Assembly (NCBI GenBank): GCA_964351365.1
Contig: CAYGNP010000021.1
Coordinates: forward strand, 1 to 40,528
Origin: UBA1672 sp964351365
GTDB taxonomy: Bacteria > Pseudomonadota > Alphaproteobacteria > Micavibrionales > Micavibrionaceae
Length of the DNA: 40,528 nt
Reading direction: 5' to 3'
Positions 1 through 8,774 of the stretch are shown here, one piece after another (the stretch's first letter is position 1; each line of letters begins with the position of its first letter). The notes under the pieces were generated by a model. It saw only the letters and a program-made list of their open reading frames with translations. It made no database searches and had not been told where the DNA came from. The position numbers and the translations under genes were made by a program.

Positions 1-2
1 CC

Positions 3-932
3 CCCTATTCCAGCGGCTTTCTGGGCGTTGATGAAACGCACAATCTATACTGGGAACAAAGCGGTAACCCTGACGGCGTACCTATCCTCCTCCTTCACGG
101 TGGCCCCGGTGCGGGCGCAACCCCGGTTCACAGGCGATTCTTTGACCCCGACTTCTACCGCATTATCATTTTTGATCAACGCGGCGCCGGACGCTCCCAC
201 CCCTTGGGATGCATTACAAACAACACAACTGCCCACTTAATCGAAGACATAGAGTCCTTGCGCAATCATTTAAAAATCGATCACTGGCACATCTTCGGCG
301 GCTCCTGGGGCAGCACACTGGCCATGAGCTACGCGCTAAAATACAAAAAACATACAAAAAGCATGATTTTGCGCGGCATTTTTCTATGCGAACAGCCAGA
401 AATCGATTGGTTTCTGTACGGCATGAAAACAATCTTCCCCGAAGCATGGGAACAATTCGCAAACTTCATCCCGAAATCAGAGCAAACTGACCTCCTGACG
501 GCATATTACAAACGCCTGACAGACGATAGCGACACAAACACACAAATTGAGGCCGCCGTACGCTGGAGCCTGTATGAGGGCGCTTGCTCATCCCTCATGC
601 CAAATTACGAAACCATCACAACTGACGAGCAAAAGCGCCACGCCCTCGCACTTGCACGGATAGAATCCCACTATTTCAAAACACAGGTCTTCTCGCAGGA
701 AAACAGCATCACGAACCATATAGACACCCTGCGTTCTATCCCCACCACCATCGTACAGGGCCGCTACGACATCATCTGCCCGATCCAGACCGCAAACAGG
801 CTTCACCAGCTTTGGCCAGAGGCCGATTACATCGTCGTCCCCGATGCAGGCCACTCCGCGTTGGATGCCCCCCTAAGATCGCGCTTGATCGAAGCCGCAG
901 AGGCCGCTAAAACACTTTCACATACACAATAG
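3..932 (+). CDS. pip: Proline iminopeptidase, 5' end cut by window edge
   Basis: An alpha/beta-hydrolase that removes N-terminal proline from peptides, expected in the cytoplasm. The frame is open from base 3, and the first visible residues (YSSGFLGVDETHNLYWEQSG) match the usual N-terminus of the family. Only about ten residues should therefore be missing upstream. The oxyanion-hole motif HGGPGAG is encoded near bases 99-119 and the nucleophile elbow GGSWGS near 297-314. The acid and base of the triad fit the Asp in QGRYDIICP and the His in DAGHSA near the C-terminus. The visible 309 residues are close to the family's usual 310-320. pgk starts 14 bases after the stop on the same strand, so the two may be co-transcribed. 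Nothing suggests a frameshift. An in-frame ATG at 204 is internal and is not the start. Confidence 0.93.
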   Translation, partial: PYSSGFLGVDETHNLYWEQSGNPDGVPILLLHGGPGAGATPVHRRFFDPDFYRIIIFDQRGAGRSHPLGCITNNTTAHLIEDIESLRNHLKIDHWHIFGGSWGSTLAMSYALKYKKHTKSMILRGIFLCEQPEIDWFLYGMKTIFPEAWEQFANFIPKSEQTDLLTAYYKRLTDDSDTNTQIEAAVRWSLYEGACSSLMPNYETITTDEQKRHALALARIESHYFKTQVFSQENSITNHIDTLRSIPTTIVQGRYDIICPIQTANRLHQLWPEADYIVVPDAGHSALDAPLRSRLIEAAEAAKTLSHTQ

Positions 933-946
933 AAACAGAGTAAAAA

Positions 947-2167
947 ATGGATTTTCAATCACTAAAATCACTCAACATAACCGGAAAAACAATTCTTCTG
1001 CGCGCGGATCTAAACGTGCCCAAACAAAACAACACCGTCACCGACACAACGCGCATCGACCGCCTGAAACCCACCATCGATTATCTTCGCGCCCAAGGTG
1101 CAAAAATCCTCATCCTCTCTCATTTCGGCAGGCCAGAGGGCGAGGAAAACCTTCAAATGTCTCTTGCCTTTCTCGCCCCTGTTTTAGAAAAACAATGGGG
1201 CGTGCCCGTAAGATTCTCCCCCACATGCATCGGCGAGCGTGCCCAGGACGCTGCCAGAAACGCAAAAGAGGGCGATGTGATCCTCATGGAAAATCTGCGT
1301 TTTCACAAGGGCGAAAAATCCGGTGACCCAGCCTTCGCAAAAGAGCTCGCAAGCCTCGGAGACATATACGTTAACGATGCCTTCTCCGCCGCCCACCGCG
1401 CTCACGCCTCTACCGCCATCATCGCACAATTCATGCCCAGCGCCGCCGGCCTTTTGATGGAGGAAGAGCTAAACGCCCTCACCCGCGCGCTCGAGATACC
1501 TGAAAAACCTGTCCTCGCCGTAACAGGCGGCTCAAAAATCTCAACAAAACTTGGCGTCCTGACCCACCTGATAGAAAAAGTCGACTACCTCGTTTTAGGC
1601 GGCGGTATGGCCAACACCTTCCTGCATGCTCAAGGGCGCAATATGGGCAAATCGCTTTGCGAAAAAGATATGGCACAAACCGCCCGCGACATCATGAAAA
1701 AAGCGGAAAAAATCGGCTGCGAGATCATTCTCCCCCGCGACGTGGTTTGTGTTAATGAACTCAAGGAAAATGCACCACACAAATTACTCCCCGTGGATCA
1801 AATCGGCCCGGACGATATGGCGATTGACATAGGCACACAGAGCATCGAGTACATCAAGGAAAAGCTGAAAATCTGCAAAACAGTGGTCTGGAACGGACCA
1901 ATGGGCGTGTTTGAAATAAAGCCCTTTGATAACGGCACAAACGAGCTTGCCAAGGCGGTCGCCGCGCAGACAAAGGCCAAAAAATGCATCAGCGTAGCCG
2001 GGGGTGGCGACACCGTCGCCGCGCTCGACAATGCGGGGATTTTGCACGATTTCACATACATCTCCACGGCTGGCGGGGCGTTCCTGGAATGGCTGGAAGG
2101 CAAAGACCTCCCCGGCGTCAGCGCACTATCCACCAATCTCACCACCGCAAAAAAAATGCCGGCATAA
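947..2167 (+). CDS. pgk: Phosphoglycerate kinase
   Basis: Glycolytic and gluconeogenic enzyme that transfers a phosphoryl group between 1,3-bisphosphoglycerate and ADP in the cytosol. At 406 residues it has normal length. Family signatures are present in order: the N-terminal LLRADLNVP with its substrate-binding arginine and aspartate, SHFGRP, NDAFSAAHRAHAS, GGSKISTKL at the start of the nucleotide domain, GGGMANTF, WNGPMGVFE, and the C-terminal GGGDTVAAL. The start ATG is preceded by a weak purine stretch (cagag). In many alphaproteobacteria pgk sits with gap and fba, but here its neighbours are a peptidase gene and a convergent DUF2336 gene. The stop codon lies in the loop of a hairpin that works as a terminator for the opposite strand. 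Confidence 0.98.
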   Translation: MDFQSLKSLNITGKTILLRADLNVPKQNNTVTDTTRIDRLKPTIDYLRAQGAKILILSHFGRPEGEENLQMSLAFLAPVLEKQWGVPVRFSPTCIGERAQDAARNAKEGDVILMENLRFHKGEKSGDPAFAKELASLGDIYVNDAFSAAHRAHASTAIIAQFMPSAAGLLMEEELNALTRALEIPEKPVLAVTGGSKISTKLGVLTHLIEKVDYLVLGGGMANTFLHAQGRNMGKSLCEKDMAQTARDIMKKAEKIGCEIILPRDVVCVNELKENAPHKLLPVDQIGPDDMAIDIGTQSIEYIKEKLKICKTVVWNGPMGVFEIKPFDNGTNELAKAVAAQTKAKKCISVAGGGDTVAALDNAGILHDFTYISTAGGAFLEWLEGKDLPGVSALSTNLTTAKKMPA

Positions 2168-2177
2168 AAACCGGCAT
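2149..2177 (-). terminator. Intrinsic terminator for the DUF2336 gene, overlapping the end of pgk
   Basis: The inverted repeat ATGCCGG (2156-2162) and CCGGCAT (2171-2177) encloses an 8-base loop. Read on the minus strand, the stem is followed directly by seven T residues (A-run 2149-2155 on the plus strand). On the plus strand no T-run follows, so it should terminate only the minus-strand gene ending at 2223. The hairpin contains the last codons and stop of pgk. Confidence 0.65.
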
Positions 2178-2222
2178 GAAGTGCTTGTGGGAAAACCATA
2201 AAAACGCAGTAAAAAAAATCTC

Positions 2223-3527
2223 TTAGGCTTGCATCTTCTCTTTCACGATACGCCGCGCCAAATCACTGGTTGTCTTGTTGTAATACTCCAGCGCGCCCTT
2301 AACCTCATTCATCTGAACCAGCTCGCCATTATTCCATATCTTGCCGGTCATCATGAAAATCGACACAAAATCTTGTTTTTCAATATTAAACGCCCGCGCA
2401 ACAACCGACAGGGATTTTCCATTAGTCTGCGACAAAATCTGCCCCACTATGACAGGTGATATTTCAGTATAAGCCGCAAATTGCGCAACAAAAGACTTAA
2501 GCCTGTTCTGCCGCAACGTTTCCATCATCATGGGAATACTCAATAAACCCTTGGCCTTCTGATCCTTGGCAACCTCAAACATATGTGCATCCGGCCTCAA
2601 ATCACTCGGCATGGCAGATATACTCTCATGCAAAACATCCTGATTGGCTGGCGCATGAGTTTCAGTACGATCCTGCTCATAATCATCTTTCTGTTCTATA
2701 ACATCTGCCTGATCCTGAGCCTTAACCTCCTCCAAAGGTTGCTCGGTAAATTCTACAATCACCTGATCGACAGCCTCAGAAACCTCTTCCGGAGGCGCCT
2801 GAGAACCAAAACTGTGATCAATATATCCTTTAATCTCCGCACCCACATACTGATAAAGCGCCTTCGCCAGATCAGCGCTAACTTCCTCACGCCGCAACAA
2901 AGGCAGAGCAAGCTTCTCCACCCCCTGAGCCATATCTGCTAAGATCGTAAGCGCATTATTCGTCAATTTTATGCCCTTATTTTCCGCAAGAGCAATCGCC
3001 GTATCAATGTCTTTGGTCTCAGCCAGCAAATCAACCACCTGCTCGCTAAGCTGGCGGCGCTGCGCAATCGCCGCCCAATATTCAGGCCCCTTGGATTTTA
3101 TGATATACATCAAATCAAACTCACCCAGCGCTCTGCTGTTAATCAACATCGGGCTAGCAACATCAATCTGGTCATTCGCAAGCTGCAACACAAGACGAAG
3201 CGGCACTTTTTCAAGGGAGGATAATCTCTGCGACAGCGCGCGGCGTAAATCCACCTGCGCCTGTGCCAAAAGCTCGATCAAAACATCGGCCACCAATTCA
3301 CTCTCCCGCGGAGAGACATTGGCAATCAGTAATTTGCTGACTTCTTCTGCAAGACGGGTTCTGGACGCAGGCTTCTTATCGCGCGCCAGCTCATATAATC
3401 GGTTAACATCCCCAAGCAGCGCCTTGGTTGGCGCCTGCCGGGACACACTCCCTGCTAAAAATAATTCCATGATTCTTGCCCCACAAACATCATGATTTGT
3501 TAAATTTTTGCACGCACGCACATACAT
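2223..3527 (-). CDS. DUF2336 domain-containing protein
   Basis: A 434-residue protein with the all-helical HEAT-like character of the DUF2336 family, which is common in alphaproteobacteria and has no established biochemical function. The segment from about residue 38 (DVNRLYELARDKKPASRTRL) through about 240 is the domain. A low-complexity acidic stretch follows at about 255-310, then a conserved-looking helical C-terminus with FVAQFAAYTEISP and DFVSIFMMTGK. There is no signal peptide or membrane segment, so it is probably cytosolic. The start is uncertain: the ATG at 3527 has a weak purine leader, and an internal ATG at 3470 has GGGG about seven bases upstream and would give 415 residues. It converges on pgk and is divergent from the small gene at 3734. 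Confidence 0.75.
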   Translation of the reverse strand: MYVRACKNLTNHDVCGARIMELFLAGSVSRQAPTKALLGDVNRLYELARDKKPASRTRLAEEVSKLLIANVSPRESELVADVLIELLAQAQVDLRRALSQRLSSLEKVPLRLVLQLANDQIDVASPMLINSRALGEFDLMYIIKSKGPEYWAAIAQRRQLSEQVVDLLAETKDIDTAIALAENKGIKLTNNALTILADMAQGVEKLALPLLRREEVSADLAKALYQYVGAEIKGYIDHSFGSQAPPEEVSEAVDQVIVEFTEQPLEEVKAQDQADVIEQKDDYEQDRTETHAPANQDVLHESISAMPSDLRPDAHMFEVAKDQKAKGLLSIPMMMETLRQNRLKSFVAQFAAYTEISPVIVGQILSQTNGKSLSVVARAFNIEKQDFVSIFMMTGKIWNNGELVQMNEVKGALEYYNKTTSDLARRIVKEKMQA

Positions 3528-3733
3528 TTTTTCATTCTTTACAGATGTATTTTGCCCACATACCTTCTAAAATCATACACATTAAATGTTATCAACACGT
3601 TAACAGATCAAATCAGCCAAAAAACCATCTTCACATTTGCACTTGCGAATATATGGTGTACAATGTTAAAGGGTTTATTAATAATATTGTTATACTATGA
3701 ATGCGTACCATACTTTTCACAGGGGATTGAGCC

Positions 3734-4000
3734 ATGGCCGCACCATTATCGGGAATTGCAACGCAGCAGCAAACACCATTAGCTCAGGCTTTACAACCTG
3801 CCGCTTCTGACCAAAGCCGCGCCATTAGACAACCAGAGCAAGTTCCGCGTGAGGATGAAACGCAGCCCCGCGAAGCCGCCGCCGCTCAGAGCGAGGAGCC
3901 ACAACTCTCCGCTCGTGATTTCCGCGAGGCTATCGCCGAATCCTCAAACCGCAGCGAGTCCTCTCCCCGCCGCGGCTCCGTTGTGGACGTTACGATTTAA
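3734..4000 (+). CDS. Small Ala/Gln/Glu-rich protein, unknown function
   Basis: I do not recognise this 88-residue protein. It has a good Shine-Dalgarno sequence (aggggattgagcc before ATG), which supports real translation. The sequence is low-complexity and polar, with runs of Ala, Gln, Glu and Arg and almost no large hydrophobics. It is probably intrinsically disordered, and I see no signal peptide or membrane segment. One short helical stretch (LSARDFREAIAESS) could be a binding motif. It is divergent from the DUF2336 gene across a 206-base spacer containing a TATACT hexamer at 3691-3696, which could serve as its -10 element, though no good -35 is visible. Codon use is GC-rich like the housekeeping genes, unlike the two AT-rich ORFs that follow. 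Confidence 0.6.
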   Translation: MAAPLSGIATQQQTPLAQALQPAASDQSRAIRQPEQVPREDETQPREAAAAQSEEPQLSARDFREAIAESSNRSESSPRRGSVVDVTI

Positions 4001-4063
4001 ATAATAAAATTATTGACAATCCATCTGTAACCTCATAACTGTATAAAAAAAGAATGTAGAATT

Positions 4064-4576
4064 ATGAAAACATATTTTGATCATATAAGACTTATTTTTA
4101 TGCCCCCTGAGTCAGGTGGAGTAGTTCCACAAGAAGAGAGTGTACGTGAACAAATTAAAAGTCATATTTCAGAAATAAGACAATTTGAAAGAAGCCTTAA
4201 AGAGGGATTGGAAGCTGTCAAACAAGGAAAAGGTAATACAACAAAATTAACCCATATTCAAATAGATCTAACCAGATCGCCAAATTTTGAAGGATTAACT
4301 TATCCTAAAGACACAGCAGGGCTAGATGAAAAAATATTATATCTGTCACAATTACTTCTTTACAACTTTTTCCATTACCATAGTGCAAATCATGATCTAG
4401 GTGATTTTGACTATCATCCTCATGAAGAGGTAATTAAGCTCGTTGAAAGATATTTGAAAAATGAACTGTCAGAGGGCGATGAGGAAAATATTCCACGAGC
4501 CATAATTAAAGAATACGCTATAGCCTCTGAATTTAGACAGGAACAACCCTCAGCAGATGCTCATGAAATACTATAA
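4064..4576 (+). CDS. Orphan protein, AT-rich gene, unknown function
   Basis: A 170-residue product I do not recognise. The sequence is soluble and mostly helical in character, with a charged helix around residues 25-55 (IRQFERSLKEGLEAVKQGKG) and a His/Tyr/Asp-rich centre (NFFHYHSANHDLGDFDYH). The C-terminus is acidic. There is no signal peptide or membrane helix. Base composition is clearly more AT-rich than pgk or amn on either side, which suggests a recently acquired or fast-evolving gene. The Shine-Dalgarno is weak (aaagaa). A perfect TTGACA lies at 4013-4018, but no good -10 at standard spacing was found. The decamer TTATTGACAA that contains it also occurs ahead of the next gene. Confidence 0.6.
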   Translation: MKTYFDHIRLIFMPPESGGVVPQEESVREQIKSHISEIRQFERSLKEGLEAVKQGKGNTTKLTHIQIDLTRSPNFEGLTYPKDTAGLDEKILYLSQLLLYNFFHYHSANHDLGDFDYHPHEEVIKLVERYLKNELSEGDEENIPRAIIKEYAIASEFRQEQPSADAHEIL

Positions 4577-4659
4577 ATTTTATAAGAACCAAATTTATTG
4601 ACAACATAGAACCATTTCAATACTCTTCACATAACTTTAACAGCTACTGTAGTGTACGA

Positions 4660-5184
4660 ATGAGTTATTTCACAACCAAAAGACTGCCTTTAGACGAAAA
4701 TACACTCTTAACAACTGGTCTAGATGTATTGCAGACTGATTTAAATCTAGACGAAACACAGAGAGATTCTCTGCTGCTTGCCAGATTGGCATTGGCAATT
4801 ATGATATGTGCATCAAAAATAAACGAAGGTGATTTAGGAGAAGCGGTCAGACTCACCAGGCCGGAATTTTTAAATCAATCCTCTATTTTACAAATAAATA
4901 GCCCAATAAAAGAAAACATCCACTATGCAAAACAAACACTAGAATCAATCCCAGAAGTATTAAAACAAACCGCAGAAAATAACGTTGCTCGCGCCGCACT
5001 TGTTTCACGACTTATGAGACAAGCCTCCAACCTCTTTGAAAGCGCCGCCAGACAGAACAGAATACATCGCGCAAACGAACTTGCAGATAACATTATGAGA
5101 ATTGCAGGGCCCGCACTTGACCATACAAGAAACAATGACCCTGAAGGAACTCCTCAAGGGTATGAATCATTCGACCCTACCTAA
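4660..5184 (+). CDS. Orphan helical protein, AT-rich gene, unknown function
   Basis: A 174-residue product with no recognised family. It is predicted mostly helical and soluble. Helices around residues 38-55 (RDSLLLARLALAIMICASKI) and 110-145 carry many Ala/Leu/Arg residues, and the C-terminus is polar and Pro/Gly-rich. The start ATG has no clear Shine-Dalgarno sequence. A perfect TTGACA (4598-4603) lies 57 bases upstream. Low GC and lack of recognisable relatives match the preceding gene, from which it is separated by 83 bases, so the two may form one small acquired islet. It ends three bases before the convergent end of amn, with no obvious terminator between them. Confidence 0.58.
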   Translation: MSYFTTKRLPLDENTLLTTGLDVLQTDLNLDETQRDSLLLARLALAIMICASKINEGDLGEAVRLTRPEFLNQSSILQINSPIKENIHYAKQTLESIPEVLKQTAENNVARAALVSRLMRQASNLFESAARQNRIHRANELADNIMRIAGPALDHTRNNDPEGTPQGYESFDPT

Positions 5185-5187
5185 ACC

Positions 5188-6603
5188 CTACTGAAACGCC
5201 GTTTCATCAAAGCTGCGCAGCTTCCGGCTATGCAGCTTCTCCGGTGAGAGATCACGCAATAACGTCATCGTGAGCAACCCAATCTTAAGGTGCTGCTCCA
5301 CGCGCTCGCGGTAAAAACGATCCGCCATCCCCGGTAATTTGAGCTGCCCATGCAACGGCTTATCCGATACACAAAGCAGCGTGCCATACGGTACACGGAA
5401 CCGGAATCCGTTCGCCGCAATCGTCCCCGATTCCATATCAAGCGCAATCGCGCGGCTCTGGCTCAAACGCTTATTCTGCGTCAAATAGGACTTCAGCTCC
5501 CAGTTCCGATCATCCGTCGTTGCCACAGTTCCCGTACGCATCACCTTCTTCAGATCATACCCCGTCTGTCCCGTAACACTGGCCACCGCCTGCTCCAGCG
5601 CCTGCTGTATCTCCGCCAGCGCCGGAATAGGAATGCTCGGCGGCAAAAACTCATCCAGAATATGGTCCTCGCGCAAATACCCATGCGCCAGCACATAATC
5701 CCCGAGGCGCTGAGAATTCCTCAGACCCGCACAATGCCCCAGCATCAGCCACGCATGCGGCCTCAAAACCGCAACATGGTCGGTAATCGTCTTGGCATTC
5801 GAAGGCCCCACACCGATATTTACCATCGTGATACCTGATTTATCCGCGCGCTTGAGGTGATAAGCAGGCATTTGCGGCAAACGCCCGCCTACAGGCTGCA
5901 CAAATTCGTCATACTCACCCGCTTTGACCTGCTCCGCTCCAATTTTAATAAACTCATCAATATAAAACTGATAATTGGTAAACAGGACATAATTCTGAAA
6001 ATCCATGGGGCTCGTCCCCGTATAATGCCGCAAACGCTGCAAGCTCAGATCCACTCGCGGCGCAATAAACAACGACAGCGGATGCGCCCCGCTGCTCACC
6101 CCCAACGTCCCTGAATTGGCGATCTCATCATCCAGAATATCCAGATTTGGCACATCAAAATGCTCCGGCAGGGCAGTGACACAATCCTCGCTCAAATCCC
6201 GCTCAAGATGAAACCCCTCCCCCAGCGCAAAATGCAGCGGCATAGGCGTATCACTCACCCCGACTTCAATCGGAATATCATGGTTTTTAATCAATAAACG
6301 GAACTGCTCGCGGTAATAATCAGCGAATAACGATGGGCACGTCACCGTCGTCTCGTACGTCCCCGGGCGCGGCGCAAACCCATAGGAAAACCGGCTATCC
6401 GCCCGCCTCGCCGTCAGCGTCGTGATACGTACATACGGATAAAAGGCCGAAACACGCTTATACCCCTCACGATTAGCGCAATAACGATCAAAACACTCAC
6501 GCAAATAAGACGTATGCGCATCATAAATCTCGCTTAACGCGCGCACCGCCTCATCTGGATCTTTGTATTTTTTAGGCTTAAAAACTTTTAACTTCTGAAC
6601 CAT
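5188..6603 (-). CDS. amn: AMP nucleosidase
   Basis: Hydrolyses AMP to adenine and ribose 5-phosphate and so helps set adenylate pools. The 471 residues are close to the E. coli enzyme (about 484). The N-terminal half is the Amn-specific domain (for example SRFSYGFAPRPGTYETTVT and GVSSGAHPLSLFIAPRVDLS). The C-terminal half is the nucleoside-phosphorylase-like catalytic domain, with MVNIGVGPSNAKTITDHVA, LMLGHCAGLR, the ALDMESGTIAANGFRF segment bearing the substrate-binding Met-Glu pair, and the Asp in CVSDKPLHG. It is the last gene of a dapF - ftsY - amn run, starting 37 bases after the ftsY stop, which suggests co-transcription. Confidence 0.93.
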   Translation of the reverse strand: MVQKLKVFKPKKYKDPDEAVRALSEIYDAHTSYLRECFDRYCANREGYKRVSAFYPYVRITTLTARRADSRFSYGFAPRPGTYETTVTCPSLFADYYREQFRLLIKNHDIPIEVGVSDTPMPLHFALGEGFHLERDLSEDCVTALPEHFDVPNLDILDDEIANSGTLGVSSGAHPLSLFIAPRVDLSLQRLRHYTGTSPMDFQNYVLFTNYQFYIDEFIKIGAEQVKAGEYDEFVQPVGGRLPQMPAYHLKRADKSGITMVNIGVGPSNAKTITDHVAVLRPHAWLMLGHCAGLRNSQRLGDYVLAHGYLREDHILDEFLPPSIPIPALAEIQQALEQAVASVTGQTGYDLKKVMRTGTVATTDDRNWELKSYLTQNKRLSQSRAIALDMESGTIAANGFRFRVPYGTLLCVSDKPLHGQLKLPGMADRFYRERVEQHLKIGLLTMTLLRDLSPEKLHSRKLRSFDETAFQ

Positions 6604-6640
6604 GCCCTATCATGCCGCCTTTGGGTTAAAATTAGATGAA

Positions 6641-7819
6641 TTAGGCATCCAACCCCACAAGCGATCGCGCATAATCCCGCGCAGCAAAGGGGCGCAAATC
6701 CTCAATCCCCTCACCCACGCCAATAGCATGAACCGGCAATCCGAACTGATCAGCAAGGCCAATCAAAACCCCGCCCTTGGCCGAACCATCAAGCTTGGTC
6801 ACAACCAGCCCGGTAATATCGACCATCTCCTTGAACGTCTCCACCTGCGAATACGCATTTTGCCCTGTGGTGGAATCCAGAACCAGCAACGTTGCATGCG
6901 GCACGCTCTCATCCTTCTTCTTCAATACACGGATAATTTTCTCGAGCTCCGCCATCAAATTGGCCTTATTCTGCAACCGCCCGGCTGTATCAATGATCAA
7001 CACATCTATGCCATCCGCCTTGGCTTTTTCATACGCTTCAAACGCCACCGACGCCGCATCCGTACCCACATCCTTTGAAAACATTACCGCATCAGCCCGC
7101 TTCGCCCACATGGCCAATTGCTCAATAGCCGCCGCGCGGAACGTATCCGCCGCCGCAATCATAACGCTTTTGCCTTGCTCAATCCGCAACTGCTTGGTGT
7201 ACTTCCCAATCGTCGTGGTCTTGCCCGCCCCGTTCACCCCGCACACCAGCAGGACAAAAGGCCCACCATTACCCGGCGCAGCAAATTCAAGCGGGCGCGC
7301 AACCGGCTTGAGCACCTCTGCAATCACTCCGGCAAGGGCCTCTTTAATCTCGTCCTCGGAAATATCCTTCCCGAACCGGTCTTTGGAAAACGCCTCAATC
7401 ACACGCGCCGCGGTTTTAGGGCCCAAATCGGCAGAGATCAAAACCTCCTCCAGCGCATCCAGTGTCTCCTGATCCAGCCTGGATTTGGTCAGCGCATCGC
7501 TAATGCCCTTTGTAATTTTATTCGTCGATTTCCCAAGCCCGCTCGCCAGGCGTGAAAACCATCCCCCTTCGTGATCGTGATCCTGATCAAGCTCGTCTGC
7601 AAAATCACCATCCGTCTCGGGCGTTGGCGTAAAATCCAAACCATCGATAACATCATTATCCGTTTCATGCAGCGCCCCCTGTATCGGGTCATGCGCAAGA
7701 TCGGCCTCATAATCCGTAGACGGCTCAAGCTCAGGCGCACCATGCGGATGCAGCAATTCCTGCTCCTGCTCTTCTTCCTCCGCTTGCGCGGCATTGTTCT
7801 TTTTGCGCCAGAAAACCAT
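6641..7819 (-). CDS. ftsY: Signal recognition particle receptor FtsY
   Basis: GTPase receptor that docks the SRP-ribosome complex at the inner membrane. The ATG at 7819 was chosen because it gives the usual hydrophobic/basic start MVFWRKKNN. A longer frame reaching 7909 would overlap dapF and adds residues atypical of the family. The 392 residues comprise an acidic, Glu/Asp-rich A region (about 10-80), the membrane-binding amphipathic helix at the start of the N domain (GWFSRLASGLGKS), and the NG domain. The G motifs are GVNGAGKTTTIGK (G1), DTFRAAAIEQL, DTAGRLQNKANL (G3) and TKLDGSAKGG (G4). Its partner Ffh is encoded divergently less than 1 kb away, so the whole SRP targeting pair lies in one locus. 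Confidence 0.96.
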   Translation of the reverse strand: MVFWRKKNNAAQAEEEEQEQELLHPHGAPELEPSTDYEADLAHDPIQGALHETDNDVIDGLDFTPTPETDGDFADELDQDHDHEGGWFSRLASGLGKSTNKITKGISDALTKSRLDQETLDALEEVLISADLGPKTAARVIEAFSKDRFGKDISEDEIKEALAGVIAEVLKPVARPLEFAAPGNGGPFVLLVCGVNGAGKTTTIGKYTKQLRIEQGKSVMIAAADTFRAAAIEQLAMWAKRADAVMFSKDVGTDAASVAFEAYEKAKADGIDVLIIDTAGRLQNKANLMAELEKIIRVLKKKDESVPHATLLVLDSTTGQNAYSQVETFKEMVDITGLVVTKLDGSAKGGVLIGLADQFGLPVHAIGVGEGIEDLRPFAARDYARSLVGLDA

Positions 7820-7880
7820 AAACTGACTATAACGCTTTGCGGCCCCAAAGTCTTCATTATTTTTCAGATTTATATGCCCC

Positions 7881-8651
7881 TCAGCCCGCCAGCTCCCCGT
7901 CAAACACATACGCCACCGGCCCGGTCATAAGAACAGTCCCGCCCTCTTTCCAAACCAGATTAAGCACGCCTCCATCAAGCTCAATCTCCACAGCGCGCTC
8001 AGCAAGCCCCCTGTGCACCGCCGCCACCGCCACCGCACACGCGCCGGAACCACAGGCCTGCGTCACACCAACGCCGCGCTCCCATGTACGCTGGCGAAGA
8101 TGCGCCCGGTCCATCACCTGCACAAATTCGACATTTGTGCGGCTGGGAAACGCCTCATGCATCTCGAAATACGCCCCCACAGCCTCAACATCCACCGCCT
8201 CGATATCCTCTACGAAAAACACCAGATGCGGATTACCCATATCCACCGCCACCGGCTTCGAAACCCCGCCATAGGACAAATCCATATCTTTGACACCCTT
8301 CGGCGCCCCCATATCGACCTCAATTAAATCACCGACCTTGCGACAAGCCAGCACGCGGTCCATCACCTGAATTTTACAACTGGAAATCTGCAGCTCGCGC
8401 ATAACAATATCCGCCACGCACCGCGATGCATTTCCGCATGCTGCGCTCTCGGATCCATCCGCATTAAAGAAATACGCCGCCACATCGCACGCATTTTCTG
8501 GCTTATCAATAATTGTAATTAAGTCACACCCCACGCCCCAATGCCGGTCCGCCACCAAAGCCATATCCTCGGGCCCTAAAATCACATCCTGCTCGCGCGC
8601 ATCGAAAATAACGAAGTCATTCCCCAACCCGTGCATTTTTTTAAATTTCAT
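7881..8651 (-). CDS. dapF: Diaminopimelate epimerase
   Basis: Converts LL- to meso-diaminopimelate for lysine and peptidoglycan synthesis, using two cysteines as acid and base. Both are visible: Cys72 in AACGNASRC and Cys200 in TQACGSGACA. The start at 8651 yields MKFKKMHGLGNDFV, the standard N-terminus, and follows a purine-rich aaggaaaaggg leader. The protein is then 256 residues, within the family norm. It lies upstream of ftsY with a 61-base gap. In many alphaproteobacteria a radical-SAM methylthiotransferase gene sits between these two, and it is absent here. Divergent from ffh, with which it shares a 143-base intergenic region. Confidence 0.96.
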   Translation of the reverse strand: MKFKKMHGLGNDFVIFDAREQDVILGPEDMALVADRHWGVGCDLITIIDKPENACDVAAYFFNADGSESAACGNASRCVADIVMRELQISSCKIQVMDRVLACRKVGDLIEVDMGAPKGVKDMDLSYGGVSKPVAVDMGNPHLVFFVEDIEAVDVEAVGAYFEMHEAFPSRTNVEFVQVMDRAHLRQRTWERGVGVTQACGSGACAVAVAAVHRGLAERAVEIELDGGVLNLVWKEGGTVLMTGPVAYVFDGELAG

Positions 8652-8668
8652 TATATTTGCCCTTTTCC

Positions 8669-8695
8669 TTGACATTTCCCCCCATAATGCATAAT
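8669..8695 (+). promoter_or_regulatory. Putative sigma-70 promoter for ffh
   Basis: A perfect -35 TTGACA (8669-8674) is followed after 15 bases by CATAAT (8690-8695). At a 17-base spacing the alternative is TAATTT (8692-8697). Transcription would start near 8702 and give a structured leader of about 90 bases ahead of the ffh ATG. The assignment rests on sequence match only. Confidence 0.45.
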
Positions 8696-8708
8696 TTACG
8701 CAAAATTT

Positions 8709-8774
8709 CACTGAGAAAATAGTTTTTCAGTGCTTAGCGGTACACCGCGCTCGGCGAATTTACGCTCAGCGCGG
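8709..8774 (+). other. Stem-loop-rich leader upstream of ffh
   Basis: Three inverted repeats are packed in 66 bases. A 10-bp stem (8709-8718 with 8723-8732, one G-U pair, loop atag) comes first. GCGGT/ACCGC (8737-8741 with 8744-8748) follows. A perfect 7-bp CCGCGCT/AGCGCGG (8745-8751 with 8768-8774) overlaps the second, so the two are mutually exclusive at bases 8745-8748. No T-run follows any stem, so these are not simple terminators. Confidence 0.4.

Noticed and set aside
28..240. Overlapping ORF with ATG at 28 suggesting a frameshift in the peptidase gene
   Set aside because: The proline iminopeptidase frame is continuous from base 3 and contains the HGGPGAG motif; the other frame is a shadow.
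2971..3495. Plus-strand ORF opposite the DUF2336 gene (174 codons)
   Set aside because: Ser/Ala-rich shadow frame with no ribosome-binding site; the minus-strand frame has clear family character.
7820..7909. N-terminal extension of FtsY to 7909
   Set aside because: It would overlap dapF by 29 bases and adds a sequence not seen in FtsY; the ATG at 7819 gives the expected N-terminus.
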